Assembly (NCBI RefSeq): GCF_005862305.2
Contig: NZ_CP054022.1
Span: 124,001-188,000, forward strand
Direction: 5' to 3'
Length of the DNA stretch: 64,000 nucleotides
Origin: Rhizobium indicum
GTDB taxonomy: Bacteria; Pseudomonadota; Alphaproteobacteria; Rhizobiales; Rhizobiaceae
Shown: positions 62,159 through 64,000 of the stretch, in pieces
How the letters are laid out: the number at the start of each line of letters is the position of its first letter
Position numbering within the stretch: position 1 is the first letter of the stretch
The notes under the pieces: model-generated
What the model was told of the DNA's origin: nothing
The model's input: only the letters and a program-made list of their open reading frames with translations
Database searches by the model: none
Made by a program: the position numbers and the translations under genes

Positions 62159-63667
62159 TCAATCCTCTTCCTGGAACACCTCCTCACGCTTCTTCTTGAC
62201 GCTCGGCAGGAAGACGACAATGAGGACGGCGACCGCAATGGCCAGAAGAATGGCACTGATCGGCCGCGTAACGAAGGTCGTCGGATCGCCGCGCGACAGG
62301 ATCATGGCGCGCCGGAGGTTCTCCTCGAGCAGCGGCCCGAGCACGAAGCCGAGCAGAAGCGGCGCCGGCTCACAGCGAAGCTTCGCCAGCACATAGCCGA
62401 TGAGCCCGAAGAAGGCGACGGCGTAGAGATCGTAGACGTTGGCGTTGACGCTGTAGACCCCGATCGAGCAAAAGGCCATGATGATGGGGAAGAGCACGTA
62501 GTAAGGCACGGTCAAGAGCTTCACCCAGAGCCCGATCAGCGGCAGGTTAAGGATGACCAGCATCAGGTTGCCGATCCACATCGAGGCGATGATACCCCAG
62601 AACAGCGCCGGCTGCTCGGTGGCGACGTTCGGACCGGGTACGATGCCCTGGATGATCATCGCCCCGACCATCAGCGCCATGACCGGATTGGCCGGAATGC
62701 CGAGCGTCAAGAGCGGAATGAACGAAGTCTGCGCGCCGGCATTGTTCGCCGATTCCGGTCCCGCAACGCCGGCGATCGCGCCCTTGCCGAATTCCTCCGG
62801 CGTTTTCGACATCCGTTTTTCCACCGTATAGGAGGCAAAGGCCGCGAGAATGGCACCACCACCCGGCAGGATGCCGAGCGCCGAGCCGATCGCCGTACCG
62901 CGAATGACCGGCGCGATCATCTCCTTGAATTCCTGGCGGGACGGCAAAAGGCCGGTGACCTTGGCCATCAGCACCGTGCGTGTCGACTCGCCCTCGAGGT
63001 TGCGCAGGATTTCCGCCACGCCGAACACGCCGACGGCAAGCGCCACGAAGTTCAGCCCGTCCGCATATTCACGGATGCCGAGCGTGAAGCGTGGCGTGCC
63101 GGTGTAGATGTCGGTGCCGACGAGGCCAAGCAGCAGCCCGAGCGCCACCATGGCCAGCGCCTTGACGACTGAGCCATGCGCGAGTGCGATCGAGGAGACG
63201 AGGCCGACGATCATCAGCGAGAAATATTCCGCCGAGCCGAACTGCAGCGCGATTGCGGTCAGCGGCGGTGCGAAGATCGCGACGAGAAAGGTCGAGACCG
63301 TGCCGGCAAAGAACGAGCCGAGCGCCGCGATCGCAAGCGCTGCGCCGGCCCTGCCCTTGCGGGCCATCTGGTAGCCGTCGATCGCGGTCACGGCCGAGGA
63401 GGATTCGCCCGGCATGTTGATCAGGATCGCCGTCGTCGAGCCGCCGTACTGCGCGCCGTAATAGATGCCGGCGAGCATGATCAGCGAGGAAACCGGTTCA
63501 AGTTGGAAGGTGATCGGCAAGAGCATGGCGATCGTCGCCGTGGCGCCGATCCCGGGCAGTACGCCAATCAGCGTGCCGAGCAGCACGCCGATCAAGCAGA
63601 AGAGCAGGTTTTCCGGAGTGCCGGCTGTTGCAAAGCCGAGCGCGAGATTGCTGAAAAGATCCATCAT
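62159..63667 (-). CDS. Tripartite tricarboxylate transporter large membrane subunit (TctA)
   Basis: The 502-residue inner-membrane protein has about twelve hydrophobic segments and the TctA signatures IGVLPGIGATATIAMLLP, GAQYGGSTTAILINMPGESSSAVTAIDGYQMARKGRAG and GILPGGGAILAAFASY. With TctB and a periplasmic TctC it forms a secondary, ion-driven importer for citrate-like or other carboxylates. A TAGGAGACG site precedes the ATG pair. The tctB gene lies just upstream; tctC is outside the window. Confidence 0.92.
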   Translation of the reverse strand: MMDLFSNLALGFATAGTPENLLFCLIGVLLGTLIGVLPGIGATATIAMLLPITFQLEPVSSLIMLAGIYYGAQYGGSTTAILINMPGESSSAVTAIDGYQMARKGRAGAALAIAALGSFFAGTVSTFLVAIFAPPLTAIALQFGSAEYFSLMIVGLVSSIALAHGSVVKALAMVALGLLLGLVGTDIYTGTPRFTLGIREYADGLNFVALAVGVFGVAEILRNLEGESTRTVLMAKVTGLLPSRQEFKEMIAPVIRGTAIGSALGILPGGGAILAAFASYTVEKRMSKTPEEFGKGAIAGVAGPESANNAGAQTSFIPLLTLGIPANPVMALMVGAMIIQGIVPGPNVATEQPALFWGIIASMWIGNLMLVILNLPLIGLWVKLLTVPYYVLFPIIMAFCSIGVYSVNANVYDLYAVAFFGLIGYVLAKLRCEPAPLLLGFVLGPLLEENLRRAMILSRGDPTTFVTRPISAILLAIAVAVLIVVFLPSVKKKREEVFQEED

Positions 63668-63673
63668 CGTCTC

Positions 63674-64000
63674 CTAGAACCGGACCCAGGGGCCGAAGCG
63701 CTCGAACGGCAGGCCGAGCCCATAGCTGAAGACCCCAACCGAAAAGATCGTCAGCAGCAGCGACAGAACGATCGCGAAGAACACGTTCATCTTTTGCGAT
63801 GCGAAGCAGGCGATGAAGGCGGTGAGGAACAGTGACGGCGCGAAGCCGAGCCCGCGCACCGTCAGCCCGAAGAATACCGGTGCCGGCAGGATGAAGAGCA
63901 TGCCGCGCCAGGCAAACGGGTCGATCGGCTCGCCCTCGACCCGCAGCGCCTGAATGAAGATGATCGCGCCGAGAAGCACGAGCACGGCGGCAAGCACCAG
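63674..64000 (-). CDS. Tripartite tricarboxylate transporter small membrane subunit (TctB), partial
   Basis: About 108 codons of the C-terminal part are present; the start lies beyond the right edge. The fragment has four hydrophobic segments typical of TctB (LAAVLVLLGAIIFIQAL, MLFILPAPVFFGLTVRGLGFAPSLFLTAFIACFAS, FFAIVLSLLLTIFSVGVFSYGLGLPF). TctB usually has about 150 residues. It is followed by tctA after 6 bp. Confidence 0.82.
   Translation of the reverse strand: MVLAAVLVLLGAIIFIQALRVEGEPIDPFAWRGMLFILPAPVFFGLTVRGLGFAPSLFLTAFIACFASQKMNVFFAIVLSLLLTIFSVGVFSYGLGLPFERFGPWVRF

Noticed and set aside
62060..63172. 370-codon plus-strand frame over tctA
   Set aside because: Antisense shadow with extreme Arg/Asp/His composition; tctA is certain on the other strand.
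1..64000. tRNA, rRNA, insertion sequences, integrase/attachment sites and replication genes
   Set aside because: None recognised on either strand; no transposase, integrase or RepABC-type product among the open frames.

Overview
The window is high-GC alphaproteobacterial DNA. A near-complete vicibactin (cyclic trihydroxamate siderophore) locus, RirA-type iron-responsive operators and dense accessory transport and catabolic operons point to a Rhizobium of the leguminosarum/etli group. It is probably part of a large plasmid or another accessory-rich replicon, but no replication gene is present to prove this. I see no tRNA, rRNA, CRISPR array, insertion sequence or phage gene.

Iron block (about 0.35-14.8 kb). 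A TonB-dependent receptor and a FhuF-like ferric-siderophore reductase precede a GNAT acetyltransferase (probable vbsC) that is divergent from the ECF sigma factor gene rpoI. Next come vbsA-vbsD-vbsL on the minus strand and vbsG-vbsS-vbsO on the plus strand, divergent from a common 216-bp region, then vbsP. TGA-N9-TCA sites precede the receptor and lie between the GNAT gene and rpoI. A mirror-image pair of TAAAC-N16-CGT elements lies between vbsA and vbsG and fits RpoI-dependent promoters. This gives a cascade: iron limitation derepresses rpoI, and RpoI turns on both vbs operons. Enzymes for hydroxylation (VbsO), acylation (VbsA), epimerisation (VbsL), acetylation (VbsC?), assembly and cyclisation (VbsS), carrier priming (VbsP) and export (VbsD) are all present.

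14.8-20.2 kb: a decayed hydrolase fragment, a chemoreceptor, an NTF2-like protein, a short-chain dehydrogenase, a GlcG/HbpS-like protein and an AraC regulator. 20.4-28.9 kb: a tightly coupled operon of a NitT/TauT-type ABC transporter, a cytosine-deaminase-like amidohydrolase, an FAD oxidase and a flavodoxin-fold oxidoreductase, flanked by LysR, creatininase-family and RidA genes. It looks like an uncharacterised route for taking up and degrading an N-heterocycle or amide. 29.1-34.5 kb: a PaoABC-type periplasmic aldehyde oxidoreductase with its XdhC-like chaperone and MocA cytidylyltransferase.

34.6-43.6 kb: detoxification and redox genes (epoxide hydrolase, TetR/MFS pair, LysR, SnoaL-like, SDR, MarR/hydrolase pair, GMC oxidoreductase), with clear operator palindromes in the TetR and MarR intergenic regions. 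43.6-51.3 kb: a ribose-type ABC operon with an SMP-30 lactonase, divergent from a soluble GAF histidine kinase and a LuxR-type response regulator. 51.3-57.6 kb: a MocR regulator divergent from a five-gene operon (Pht5-like binding protein, polar amino acid ABC transporter, M20 amidohydrolase), with a perfect 12-bp inverted repeat between them. 57.7-64 kb: a MEKHLA protein, a Prc/Tsp tail-specific protease, a membrane-anchored hypothetical protein, and TctA with partial TctB of a tripartite tricarboxylate transporter running off the right edge.
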